A stretch of 64,000 nucleotides of DNA, taken from assembly GCA_964526285.1 (NCBI GenBank), contig CAZGIW010000008.1:5345-69344 (forward strand). Direction: 5' to 3'. A program made the translations under genes and the position numbers. The notes under the pieces are model-generated. The model saw only the letters and a list, made by a program, of their open reading frames with translations. It searched no databases and was not told the DNA's origin. The stretch is from CAYMAZ01 sp964526285. Its GTDB lineage: Bacteria; Bacteroidota; Bacteroidia; Bacteroidales; DTU049. Of the stretch, positions 26,368 to 33,991 are shown one piece after another; position 1 is the first letter of the stretch, and each line of letters starts with the position of its first letter.

Positions 26368-26454
26368 CGGAGAAGGGGGGATTCGAACCCCCGGTACCGT
26401 TTCCAGTACGACAGTTTAGCAAACTGTTGGTTTCAGCCACTCACCCACCTCTCC
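26368..26454 (-). tRNA. tRNA-Ser (GCU anticodon)
   Basis: An 87-base class II tRNA on the minus strand. The acceptor stem GGAGAGG pairs with CTTCTCC (one G-T), discriminator G. The D-arm GTGGCTGAAACC is typical of tRNA-Ser, the anticodon arm CAGTTTGCTAAACTG gives anticodon GCU, there is a long variable arm, and the T-arm is GGGGGTTCGAATCCCCC. CCA is not encoded. It decodes AGC/AGU codons. Confidence 0.95.
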
Positions 26455-26521
26455 TGAAACTGTTTGCAAAGATAAATAAAGAATTTAAAATACAAACAGA
26501 ATTTTTTTTCATAGAAACTTC

Positions 26522-28063
26522 TTATTTGGCAAAAGCCACGGCTCTTGTTTCTCTGATTACTGTTATTTTAATTTGTCCTGGATAAGTCATTTCGTCCTGA
26601 ATTTTCTTAGAAATATCCAAAGACAGTTGGGTTGTGTCATTATCAGAGATTTGTTCTGCTCCAACAATGACCCTTAGTTCACGGCCTGCTTGTATAGCAT
26701 AAGTTTTCAGAACACCGGGATAGCTTAAGGCAATAGCTTCAAGGTCTTTTAGTCTTGTGATATATGATTCCACAATTTCTCTTCTGGCACCAGGTCGTGA
26801 TCCTGAAATAGCATCACAGGCCTGCACAATTGGTGCTATCAGTGTTTCCATTTCAATATCCTCATGGTGTGCTCCAATAGCATTGATAATTTCAGGATGT
26901 TCCTTAAATTTTTCTGCCAGTTTCATTCCTATTAAGGCATGAGGAGCTTCTGGTTCATTGTCGGGTACTTTTCCTATATCATGAAGTAATCCGGCTCGTT
27001 TGGCAAGTTTTGGATTCAGTCCAAGTTCAGCAGCCATAACTGCACTGAGGTGTGCTACCTCTTTAGAATGTTGAAGCAAGTTCTGTCCATAAGAGCTTCT
27101 GTATCTCATTTTTCCGATGAGTCTGACCAATTCATGATGGATATTATGAATCCCCATATCAATAAGCGTTTTCTTTCCGATATCCATCACTTCCTGTTCA
27201 AGAAGCTTTTTCGTTTTTCCTACCACTTCCTCAATACGAGCAGGATGAATTCTGCCATCTGCAACTAATTTTTGTAGCGAAAGTCTTGCAGTTTCGCGTC
27301 TTAGAGGATCAAAACTTGACAAAATGATTGTTTCAGGAGTATCATCAATAATGATTTCAACACCTGTTGCTGCTTCAAGGGCTCTGATGTTTCTACCTTC
27401 ACGACCAATAATTCTACCTTTCATTTCGTCATTCTCAATTGGAAATGCAGACACTGTATTTTCAATTGTATGCTCAGATGCTGTTCTCTGAATGCTTTCA
27501 ACCACAATTTTCTTTGCCTCAGTATTGGCAGTGATTTTTGCTTCTTCTATGCTATCTCTGATAAATGTCATAGCTTCTGCCTGGGCTTCTGCTTTCAAGG
27601 ATTCCAGAAGTTGCTTTTTAGCTTCTGTAGCTGACATTCCCGACATTTTTTCAAGTTGTTCAACCTGATTTTTGTGATTTCTCTCTACTTCTGCTTCTTT
27701 TTTGCTCAGGGATTCAATCTGAACTGTCAGATTATCTCTAAGTTGCTGTGTTTCCTTTTGTTTTCTCTGCAACTCTTCAAGTCTTTGATTCAGGGTCATT
27801 TCCTTTTGTTTCACCCTGTTTTCAGTGGCCACAATCATTTTATTTCTTTCGTTAACCTGTCTTTCGTGTTCACTTTTAAGTTGTAGAAACTTTTCTTTTG
27901 CTTCAAGAATCCTGTCCTTTTTTATCATTTCAGCCTCATTAATGGCATCTTTGACAATATGAGAGCTTTTTTTCTCAATAGACCTCCTGAGAAGTACCAT
28001 GCCGACAAACAGACCAAAGCCTGTTCCTGCAATAGCTGCGATAATTAAAAATAAAACATTCAT
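26522..28063 (-). CDS. rny: ribonuclease Y
   Basis: 513 residues, close to the usual 510-520. One N-terminal transmembrane helix (VLFLIIAAIAGTGFGLFVGM), then a long charged coiled coil to ~residue 200, a KH domain (MKGRIIGREGRNIRALEAAT), and an HD metal-dependent hydrolase domain (LLQHSKEVAHLSAVMAAELG and AGLLHDIGKVPDNEPEAPHA) with the conserved C-terminal region. It is a membrane-anchored endoribonuclease that starts mRNA decay. It is the last gene of a minus-strand operon with zapA (71 bases upstream) and a coiled-coil protein. Confidence 0.96.
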   Translation of the reverse strand: MNVLFLIIAAIAGTGFGLFVGMVLLRRSIEKKSSHIVKDAINEAEMIKKDRILEAKEKFLQLKSEHERQVNERNKMIVATENRVKQKEMTLNQRLEELQRKQKETQQLRDNLTVQIESLSKKEAEVERNHKNQVEQLEKMSGMSATEAKKQLLESLKAEAQAEAMTFIRDSIEEAKITANTEAKKIVVESIQRTASEHTIENTVSAFPIENDEMKGRIIGREGRNIRALEAATGVEIIIDDTPETIILSSFDPLRRETARLSLQKLVADGRIHPARIEEVVGKTKKLLEQEVMDIGKKTLIDMGIHNIHHELVRLIGKMRYRSSYGQNLLQHSKEVAHLSAVMAAELGLNPKLAKRAGLLHDIGKVPDNEPEAPHALIGMKLAEKFKEHPEIINAIGAHHEDIEMETLIAPIVQACDAISGSRPGARREIVESYITRLKDLEAIALSYPGVLKTYAIQAGRELRVIVGAEQISDNDTTQLSLDISKKIQDEMTYPGQIKITVIRETRAVAFAK

Positions 28064-28134
28064 TTTTTTCCACTTTAGGTTATATACTAATTCCGTGAAA
28101 ATGAAAGGAAAAGAATTTGATGATGAAGAAAAAA

Positions 28135-28431
28135 CTAAGAGATATGCTCTTCAATAAGCTGGTCCAGCTGAGATAGTCGTGCACCCATTGATTCATTGAT
28201 GTATTGAAGCGCTTTTTCCTGCTCCAACATCTTTGTTGTATTCATTAATGATATCATGGCCAGAATATCCTGTCTGTCTTTGAATGCATATTTTCCAGAA
28301 AGTTCTTTTAATTGCTTGTTGATTTGCTCAACAGCATTTCTAACCCCTGCTTCTTCAGTAGGAAGCACAGAAAGCATATATTTTCTTTCTGCAATATTTA
28401 CTGATATTTTTAGCTTTTCTGCTTCCATCAT
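28135..28431 (-). CDS. zapA: cell division protein ZapA
   Basis: 98 residues, the usual length. The N-terminal ~35 residues form the beta-hairpin head (LKISVNIAERKYMLSVLPTE), the rest a helix that tetramerises as a coiled coil (VRNAVEQINKQLKELSGKY, DRQDILAMISLMNTTKMLEQ). ZapA bundles FtsZ filaments at the Z-ring. It overlaps the upstream coiled-coil gene by four bases (ATGA), implying translational coupling, and precedes rny. Confidence 0.9.
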   Translation of the reverse strand: MMEAEKLKISVNIAERKYMLSVLPTEEAGVRNAVEQINKQLKELSGKYAFKDRQDILAMISLMNTTKMLEQEKALQYINESMGARLSQLDQLIEEHIS

Positions 28432-28721
28432 GATTCAATGTTCAAATATGCAATACACCTGTCAATTTCTCTTATGTATTCGTTTATCTTCAACTTCAAT
28501 TTTCCCGGATCCTTAGCTCCATCAACCGCCGCTGCAAGCTCCAGTATTTGTTTTTGCCCTGTTATCTCCTGCAGTTGTTTCTTTAATTCAGCGTTTGCCG
28601 TTTGCAAGTCCGTGAACTTATCTTTCATTTTCTGAAGCTCTGCAAAATATGTGTTTTTCTGCTCTATTAATTGTCTGACTTTATACTCCAGTCCTGCAAC
28701 TAACAGCGAATAATCCTCCAT
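28428..28721 (-). CDS. small coiled-coil protein, possible Z-ring partner
   Basis: 97 residues, nearly all predicted heptad helix between ~10 and 60 (YKVRQLIEQKNTYFAELQKM, LQTANAELKKQLQEITGQK), then a short helical tail ending IREIDRCIAYLN. No signal peptide or Cys motif. It is translationally coupled to zapA by an ATGA overlap. The position and all-coil composition recall ZapB, which contacts ZapA in enterobacteria, but sequence homology to ZapB is not claimed. It is the first gene of the operon. Confidence 0.75.
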   Translation of the reverse strand: MEDYSLLVAGLEYKVRQLIEQKNTYFAELQKMKDKFTDLQTANAELKKQLQEITGQKQILELAAAVDGAKDPGKLKLKINEYIREIDRCIAYLNIES

Positions 28722-28742
28722 AATCTACAAAGTTTCAATTTG

Positions 28743-28774
28743 CAAAATTAATAAAATTTAAACTGATATGCAAA
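28743..28774 (-). promoter_or_regulatory. Bacteroidota-type promoter of the zapA-rny operon
   Basis: On the minus strand TTTG (28774-28771) and TAATTTTG (28750-28743) are spaced by exactly 20 bases, 22 bases before the start codon. This is one of the best consensus matches in the window. Confidence 0.75.
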
Positions 28775-29024
28775 TTTTTATAAATGTAACACACTTTTTT
28801 ATATGCCACGTGTACTTTGATACTTCTATGGTGTTCAGCATGAGCAGACTCATTACAAGTCCGGTAATTTGCACTAATAAACCCGTTGGTTCTGCAAAAG
28901 CTATCACACTGTTTTAAAACCCTGAGAAAATGAAAGCATCGATAAGAATTTTGATTCCATAAAGTAATTTGAAATAATAAAAATCACTATCTTTGAACGA
29001 CAAAACTTACTCAAAAATTAAAAA
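28775..29024 (+). promoter_or_regulatory. region upstream of RHS array, one -7 element
   Basis: 250 bases without a gene. A TATCTTTG at 28988-28995 is a good -7 element for the array; the best TTTG (28968-28971) is only 16 bases away, so the -33 part is weak. No other promoter-like element is obvious between this point and 36216, so it may serve the whole cassette array. Confidence 0.4.
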
Positions 29025-30536
29025 ATGCCCAACCATTTCACCCCTGATTACTACCCCGCAGGTATTTTGTGCCCGGGTGGCCACTGTGAGAGCAGCGCAA
29101 ACCTGCATTGGTGCTGGATTTCTGATTACTCTCCCTTTGGCATGTTAAAGCCCCACAGGCACTGGAATTTGCCCGATGAGGACAACACTTACACTTCGTA
29201 TTATTTTGACAAGCCGCTGGATATTGATTTCTTTTCTGACTGCGGCACATGGACAACTTTTGGCAAAGGGGCATCTGTCACATGCTATACAAATTATGGC
29301 AGTATGATGGTTAGCACACAAGTAATTGGTGCAGGTGCATATATTGAGTTAGACACTGAGATTGACTCAACCTATGTTTTAAAAATATATATTACAGGCT
29401 ATACAGCATTCTCAACATGGCAGATATCTGCACGTGATAATCAGGGCAACATCATTGAATCTGCTACTGTAACAACGACTGGTGAAATCAGCTTTGAATT
29501 TGAAGCTACCACATCAACCTCAAGAGTTTATATTGTACGAACCGGTGGATTTACATCAAGCACAATAAATATCAACCAGCTCTCCGTCACCGGCAAACAC
29601 CCCAAGAAAGAGGATATCTATCTGAGCTACAGATATGCTTTTAATAACAAAGAAAAAGACCATGCCGGAATGGGCGGCGGTGGAAGCACTTATGATTACG
29701 GTTTTAGAATTTACAACCCACAAATTGCAAAGTTTTTGAGTGTGGATCCGTTGTTTCAATCTTTTCCGTGGTACACACCGTATCAGTTTGCGGGGAATAA
29801 GCCAATAATAGCAATTGACCTTGATGGATTGGAAGAAAAAATTGTAATAAGAAAGCGTATTGCAGATCAAAATAGCACATTGCTATATTATTTAAATTGG
29901 TCAGATGTTTTTCCCGGAAAAAAACATGGAAAGTATAGTGAAACTGGAACTATTACATTAACATTACATGCTTTTACAAATTCACCTGATGAACCAACAG
30001 GAGCTGTTGAATTTATTTTTTCCGATTTGCGAAATGATGAAATATTTTCAATTAAAGGTTTTAATAAATTTGATAGACCAAGCTCAAAAATTGAAAAACA
30101 CCATCGATTTGAAGGTTATTTTGAAGGAAGTTCTTATCATTCTGGGGATATTGACTTTCAGGATGCAAAAGCTGCAGGCAGAATTGCCCTGAGTTATGCA
30201 CTAGGAGGATGGGTTAGCCTAGCCTTTCAAATTAATGCTGAAACAAAGAGGTATAGAGTTTTTAGCGATAACACTTTTGTCGGTGGTTTAGTTGATAATA
30301 CTTTTTCTTTAGAAAAAGGCAGTGGTGATGATGTTGTTAATACAGCACAGTTGACATGGAGTTTGCTGAGAGTAGGTGTTTCATTTAAAAACTTTGTTAA
30401 AGAATCTAACCCCAAATCACCCTCAATTTTTAAAGACAAAAATGTTACGAACGCAGCAAGATACATGAAAAGCATGGGGTCAACTGCAAACGATGCTGCT
30501 CAACAAACGAATGAGAAAAGAAATGAGGAGGATTAA
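29025..30536 (+). CDS. short RHS-core polymorphic toxin, cassette A
   Basis: 503 residues without signal peptide. Residues 1-60 are the conserved start (PDYYPAGILCPGG, SDYSPFGMLKPHRHW, NLPDEDNTYTSYYFDKPLD). Residues ~62-195 are an inserted beta-sandwich resembling a carbohydrate-binding or adhesion domain. Residues ~205-270 are the RHS-associated core (YRYAFNNKEKD, FRIYNPQIAKFLSVDP, TPYQFAGNKPIIAIDLDG). After that the sequence is unique: ~233 residues with SYHSGDIDFQDAKAAGRIAL and VFSDNTFVGGLVDNTFSLEK. I do not recognise this domain, but in RHS and related systems this position holds the toxin. The beta-shell repeats of a full RHS protein are absent. A membrane-protein gene starts 2 bases after the stop. 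Confidence 0.8.
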   Translation: MPNHFTPDYYPAGILCPGGHCESSANLHWCWISDYSPFGMLKPHRHWNLPDEDNTYTSYYFDKPLDIDFFSDCGTWTTFGKGASVTCYTNYGSMMVSTQVIGAGAYIELDTEIDSTYVLKIYITGYTAFSTWQISARDNQGNIIESATVTTTGEISFEFEATTSTSRVYIVRTGGFTSSTININQLSVTGKHPKKEDIYLSYRYAFNNKEKDHAGMGGGGSTYDYGFRIYNPQIAKFLSVDPLFQSFPWYTPYQFAGNKPIIAIDLDGLEEKIVIRKRIADQNSTLLYYLNWSDVFPGKKHGKYSETGTITLTLHAFTNSPDEPTGAVEFIFSDLRNDEIFSIKGFNKFDRPSSKIEKHHRFEGYFEGSSYHSGDIDFQDAKAAGRIALSYALGGWVSLAFQINAETKRYRVFSDNTFVGGLVDNTFSLEKGSGDDVVNTAQLTWSLLRVGVSFKNFVKESNPKSPSIFKDKNVTNAARYMKSMGSTANDAAQQTNEKRNEED

Positions 30537-30538
30537 AC

Positions 30539-31102
30539 ATGCTACTTGTTTATTTTTTTAAGCGTTTGATTAATGCTTTTGGTTTTCTTTTTTTTAAGAA
30601 ATACATGATAAGAGTATATTGCGGCATGAAACAATTTGAATATCTTCTTGATTATCTTGTTAATGATAAAAATGACAAAGCTCCATTATGTGGGGAAGTA
30701 GATAAAGAGAAAAAAATTATTACGAATTTAGATCTTAGAAAATCAGCTGGCTCAACACATGCCTCTAGTATTCATAAGCAACACATAAGATATTATGAGA
30801 ATAACAACAAAGTATGTGTTTTAATTTCTTTTGATCAAAGAAGAAGTTACTTGTTCATTTTTCTAATTTTTTTGCCAATTGCAATTTCCTTCAATATTAA
30901 ATCCTTCAACATGTTAACATTATTGATGTTATGTTCTGTTTATTATGTTGTTTGCTTAATTTTTTTATTTCATCATTTCATTTTTTTTGTTAACTTACGG
31001 TTTAGATTCTTTTTCAAAAAGCATAAGATTAAAGTACAAATCATTCATTGGCTTTCAACAAGTGAAAATTTAAAAAATAATACATATGAAACTGAAAACT
31101 AA
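30539..31102 (+). CDS. membrane protein, candidate immunity protein A
   Basis: 187 residues. Two strong transmembrane segments at ~104-120 (YLFIFLIFLPIAISF) and ~124-150, flanked by basic residues (RFRFFFKKHK). An N-terminal hydrophobic stretch (residues 1-20) may be a third or a re-entrant helix. The section between is polar. It starts 2 bases after cassette A and overlaps the next gene by 17 bases. No family is recognised. Immunity genes lie in just this place in polymorphic toxin loci, and a membrane location would fit a toxin acting in the envelope. It is AT-rich compared with the shared cassette DNA, as expected of an acquired gene. Confidence 0.6.
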   Translation: MLLVYFFKRLINAFGFLFFKKYMIRVYCGMKQFEYLLDYLVNDKNDKAPLCGEVDKEKKIITNLDLRKSAGSTHASSIHKQHIRYYENNNKVCVLISFDQRRSYLFIFLIFLPIAISFNIKSFNMLTLLMLCSVYYVVCLIFLFHHFIFFVNLRFRFFFKKHKIKVQIIHWLSTSENLKNNTYETEN

Positions 31103-31526
31103 AATCACGATTTTTCTTGTAGTTTGTTTTATACAGGTTTCTGTTTTTTCACAGAATCAAAAAATTGCAGAAGACGCTGTTAAGGATTATCTAACAGATA
31201 CATCAAACAGCTATGTTCCAATGAGTTTTGGTAAAGTTTTCAAACAGTTGGATGCGGATGATATTCAAAAGGAGTTAACCACAAATCAAACAGTAGTTTA
31301 TACAATCCGCCATACATACTATATTGAAGGCAAGCTTCACGAAGATGTTTTTTTTCATCTTGATGATAAAATGAATATTATCGGTTTTCTAACAAACGAG
31401 CAAATGATGGATTTAACAATGAAACAATTTTTCTCTTCAAAACGTTTTATGGAAATACTGGATTCTTTGGAAATTGATACGAATACAATAGAAAAAATCG
31501 ATATTGAAATGGATTACGAAGAATAG
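31086..31526 (+). CDS. small exported protein, second candidate immunity factor A
   Basis: 146 residues with a signal peptide (ends VSVFSQ) and a mature domain of about 123 residues. The mature part has a helix (KIAEDAVKDYLTDT), a beta section (TVVYTIRHTYYIEG, DVFFHLDDKMNIIGF) and an acidic C-terminus (DMDYEE-like, many Glu/Asp). It overlaps the preceding membrane-protein gene by 17 bases and ends 30 bases before cassette B. The fold hints at a small periplasmic inhibitor, such as acidic proteins that block cationic enzymes, but no family is recognised. It could equally be an unrelated exported protein carried by the array. Confidence 0.6.
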   Translation: MKLKTKITIFLVVCFIQVSVFSQNQKIAEDAVKDYLTDTSNSYVPMSFGKVFKQLDADDIQKELTTNQTVVYTIRHTYYIEGKLHEDVFFHLDDKMNIIGFLTNEQMMDLTMKQFFSSKRFMEILDSLEIDTNTIEKIDIEMDYEE

Positions 31527-31556
31527 CTTTCTTTTATGAAAATTTAAATACCCAAA

Positions 31557-32975
31557 ATGCCACACACCCCACCTCTTTCTGTTTCTGATTATACCCCCGC
31601 AGGCATTTTGTGCCCGGGTGGCCAGTTTGAAAACAGCGCAAAGCCGCATTGGTGCTGGATTTCTGATTACTCTCCCTTTGGCATGTTAAAGCCCCACAGG
31701 CACTGGAATTTGCCCGATGAGGACAACACATATACATCGTATTATTTTGATAAACCGCTGGATTTGGACTTTGATAGCGAGACAGGAGATTGGACAAAAA
31801 TTGGATACAGCGACATTGTTTTTAATTACTCAATGACAATAGAATTTAACTCCAATGGCGATGGTGCATATATTGAATTTAATACTGATATAGACTCTAC
31901 CTATTCTATATATATTGAATTTGTCGAGTTTTTAGGATTAGGTCCTGCCTACCAGATTTCAGCACGTGACGATCAAGGAAATATAATTGAATATGAGACA
32001 ATTACTGCGCAAACAAGCTCGCCTGTGAATTTTGACTTTCAGGCCGAAGGAACAACCTCCAGAATTTATATTGTTCGAATTAATGAAAGAGGAAGCACTT
32101 ATTTCACTGTAAAGAACCTCTCCGTCACCGGCAAATATCCGAAGAAAGAGGAATTGTATCTGAGTTATCGGTATGGATTCAACAACATGGAAAAAGACGA
32201 CGAGCTAAAAGGTACTGGCAATAGCTATGATTTTGGTGCACGGATGTATGACCCGAGGATTGGGCGATGGTTGGCGGTGGATCCATTGTCGGGGAAATAT
32301 CCAGGATATAGTCCTTATTGTTTTGTTGCAAACATGCCAATTATTGCTATTGATCCGGATGGAAAAGATATTATTGTTTTATTTGGAGCTACAGCTGGCG
32401 AAAACAATAATTATAATGATCAAGCAGGACACGTAGTTATAGTAGTTACAAGGTATAAAGAAGTTAAAGTTAAGGATTCTGAAGGCAATATCCAAACCTT
32501 TTTCCAACAAGACGGCTATTATATTCTTGAGAATCATCCATGGCAATCCAAGCATAGAACTGCTACCGATAACGATTTGAATAAACTACTACTTGTTGAT
32601 GGCTCTGTAATAATTAAAAAAGGCACACACAATATGGAAACTTTATATAGTCATGATGAAATAGCTGAAGAGTTGAAATTGTTCCAAAAAGCAAAGTCTA
32701 CAAACAAGAAGTTTAATCTTGCAAACTATCATTGTACTGATTTTGCAATTGAGTTATTAAATGAAATTGGCATTGGGACAAACAATCCTAACTTTGGCAA
32801 ATCAGAGTTTCAATTATATGACCACGAAAAAGATGATTATGAACCTGTAAAATTTGCCTTCCCCAATAAATTATTTAAAGACCTAAAGGATGCAGGATAT
32901 GAAATAAAATATGAAAATAATTCTATTAATAATATTGAGAATGCAGAAGATTATATTAATAGGCATCCCTATTAG
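31557..32975 (+). CDS. short RHS-core polymorphic toxin, cassette B, permuted papain-like end
   Basis: 472 residues. The N-terminus (MPHTPPLSVSDYTPAGILC) differs from the other cassettes for ~14 residues, then shares the same DNA. Residues ~62-195 are a diverged copy of the beta-sandwich. The RHS core is textbook: YRYGFNNMEKDDELKGTGNS, YDFGARMYDPRIGRWLAVDP. From ~270 the unique domain contains AGHVVIVVTRYK (His292) and NLANYHCTDFAIELLN (Cys393). His before Cys, with these surroundings, is the arrangement of circularly permuted NlpC/P60 (LRAT/YiiX-type) papain-like enzymes, which cut peptidoglycan peptides, amides or lipids. Catalytic assignment is inference. The stop is 19 bases before the leucine-rich-repeat gene. 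Confidence 0.8.
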   Translation: MPHTPPLSVSDYTPAGILCPGGQFENSAKPHWCWISDYSPFGMLKPHRHWNLPDEDNTYTSYYFDKPLDLDFDSETGDWTKIGYSDIVFNYSMTIEFNSNGDGAYIEFNTDIDSTYSIYIEFVEFLGLGPAYQISARDDQGNIIEYETITAQTSSPVNFDFQAEGTTSRIYIVRINERGSTYFTVKNLSVTGKYPKKEELYLSYRYGFNNMEKDDELKGTGNSYDFGARMYDPRIGRWLAVDPLSGKYPGYSPYCFVANMPIIAIDPDGKDIIVLFGATAGENNNYNDQAGHVVIVVTRYKEVKVKDSEGNIQTFFQQDGYYILENHPWQSKHRTATDNDLNKLLLVDGSVIIKKGTHNMETLYSHDEIAEELKLFQKAKSTNKKFNLANYHCTDFAIELLNEIGIGTNNPNFGKSEFQLYDHEKDDYEPVKFAFPNKLFKDLKDAGYEIKYENNSINNIENAEDYINRHPY

Positions 32976-32994
32976 AATTAATTTATTTATTGAT

Positions 32995-33960
32995 ATGAAA
33001 AAAAAACATTTAAAAGTATTATTTGCAATTTGCTTGTTAGTTACGGCATTAGTTTTTACAAAAATCATTTTTTTTCAAAAAATTGAAAAACCTCAAAATG
33101 GAGAAATCTTTTTTTTTGAAGGATTAAGGTTTCGTATTATTTCTTTGAGTAAAGAAAGCAATAAAGAAAATGAAGTAGAAATAATTCCTCTTAATTATTA
33201 CCCAAAAAATATTAAAAACTATCCTCAGAAAGAGATAACTGTACCTGGCTCAGTATCTTATAAAGGGATTATCTTTAATGTAATACAAATAGGTGAAGAA
33301 GCTTTTGCAGGTAGTGATTTAGAATCAATTATTTTACCATCAACTATTAGAACTATTGGATACTGTGCATTTGCAGGTTGTATTAATTTATGCCATATAG
33401 ACCTGCCAAAATCTCTAAAAGAAATTGATCGAAATTCATTTTTTAAATGTACTTCGTTAGCTCAAATTTTCATTCCATCATCTGTTGAAATTATAGGAGA
33501 TTATTCTTTTTCGGGTTGTTCTAATCTTGAAAACATAAACGTTGATAAAGAAAATTTGAACTATAAATCAATTAATGGGGTGCTTTTTGATAGAGAAGTT
33601 AGCCAAATAATTAAGTACCCTGAAGGGAAAAAAGAAAACTACAAAATACCAAATACTGTAAAAACAATAAATACAAATTGTTTTTTTGGATTGCATGAAA
33701 CAACAATAATATTGCCCGAATCGATTAGTTTTATTAAGTCGTCTGCTTTTGATGAATATTATAATGTTAAATTAGTATGTCTGGCATCAAAACCTCCAGA
33801 AATTGGAATGTCTAGCTTTGTACATGAAGATGGTATAGAAATATTTGTACGGTCAGAGAGTTACGATTTATATATAAACTCTGTTGGATGGAAAAAATTA
33901 AACATATTAACAATTAATAATAATAAATCACTGCTAGAGGCTAAATGGAACCAAAAATAA
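32995..33960 (+). CDS. membrane-anchored BspA-type LRR protein, candidate immunity B
   Basis: 321 residues from the ATG at 32995 (MKKKHLKVLFAICLL), chosen over one overlapping cassette B because it gives a clean N-terminal membrane anchor (residues ~7-25). Residues ~85-290 are BspA/LRR_5 repeats of ~23 residues: IGEEAFAGSDLESIILPSTI, IGYCAFAGCINLCHIDLP, IDRNSFFKCTSLAQIFIPSS and IGDYSFSGCSNLENINV. LRR_5 proteins are usually adhesins, but the location directly behind a toxin-like cassette suggests an envelope-bound inhibitor: the curved LRR face could grip the enzyme as ribonuclease inhibitor does. The gene is strongly AT-rich. Immunity function is a hypothesis only. Confidence 0.65.
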   Translation: MKKKHLKVLFAICLLVTALVFTKIIFFQKIEKPQNGEIFFFEGLRFRIISLSKESNKENEVEIIPLNYYPKNIKNYPQKEITVPGSVSYKGIIFNVIQIGEEAFAGSDLESIILPSTIRTIGYCAFAGCINLCHIDLPKSLKEIDRNSFFKCTSLAQIFIPSSVEIIGDYSFSGCSNLENINVDKENLNYKSINGVLFDREVSQIIKYPEGKKENYKIPNTVKTINTNCFFGLHETTIILPESISFIKSSAFDEYYNVKLVCLASKPPEIGMSSFVHEDGIEIFVRSESYDLYINSVGWKKLNILTINNNKSLLEAKWNQK

Positions 33961-33991
33961 TACAAAACATAAAGGATTAATGAAAAGCAAA

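Noticed and set aside
26368..26454. tRNA-Ser as attachment site of an integrated element
   Set aside because: No integrase and no repeated tRNA 3' fragment were found; the neighbouring repeats derive from the terminator, not the tRNA body.
29038..29274. Conserved minus-strand reading frames (also 31534-31797 and 33861-34223) across the cassette starts
   Set aside because: They are antisense shadows of the conserved RHS start; they are similar only because the coding strand is, and have no promoter or start context.
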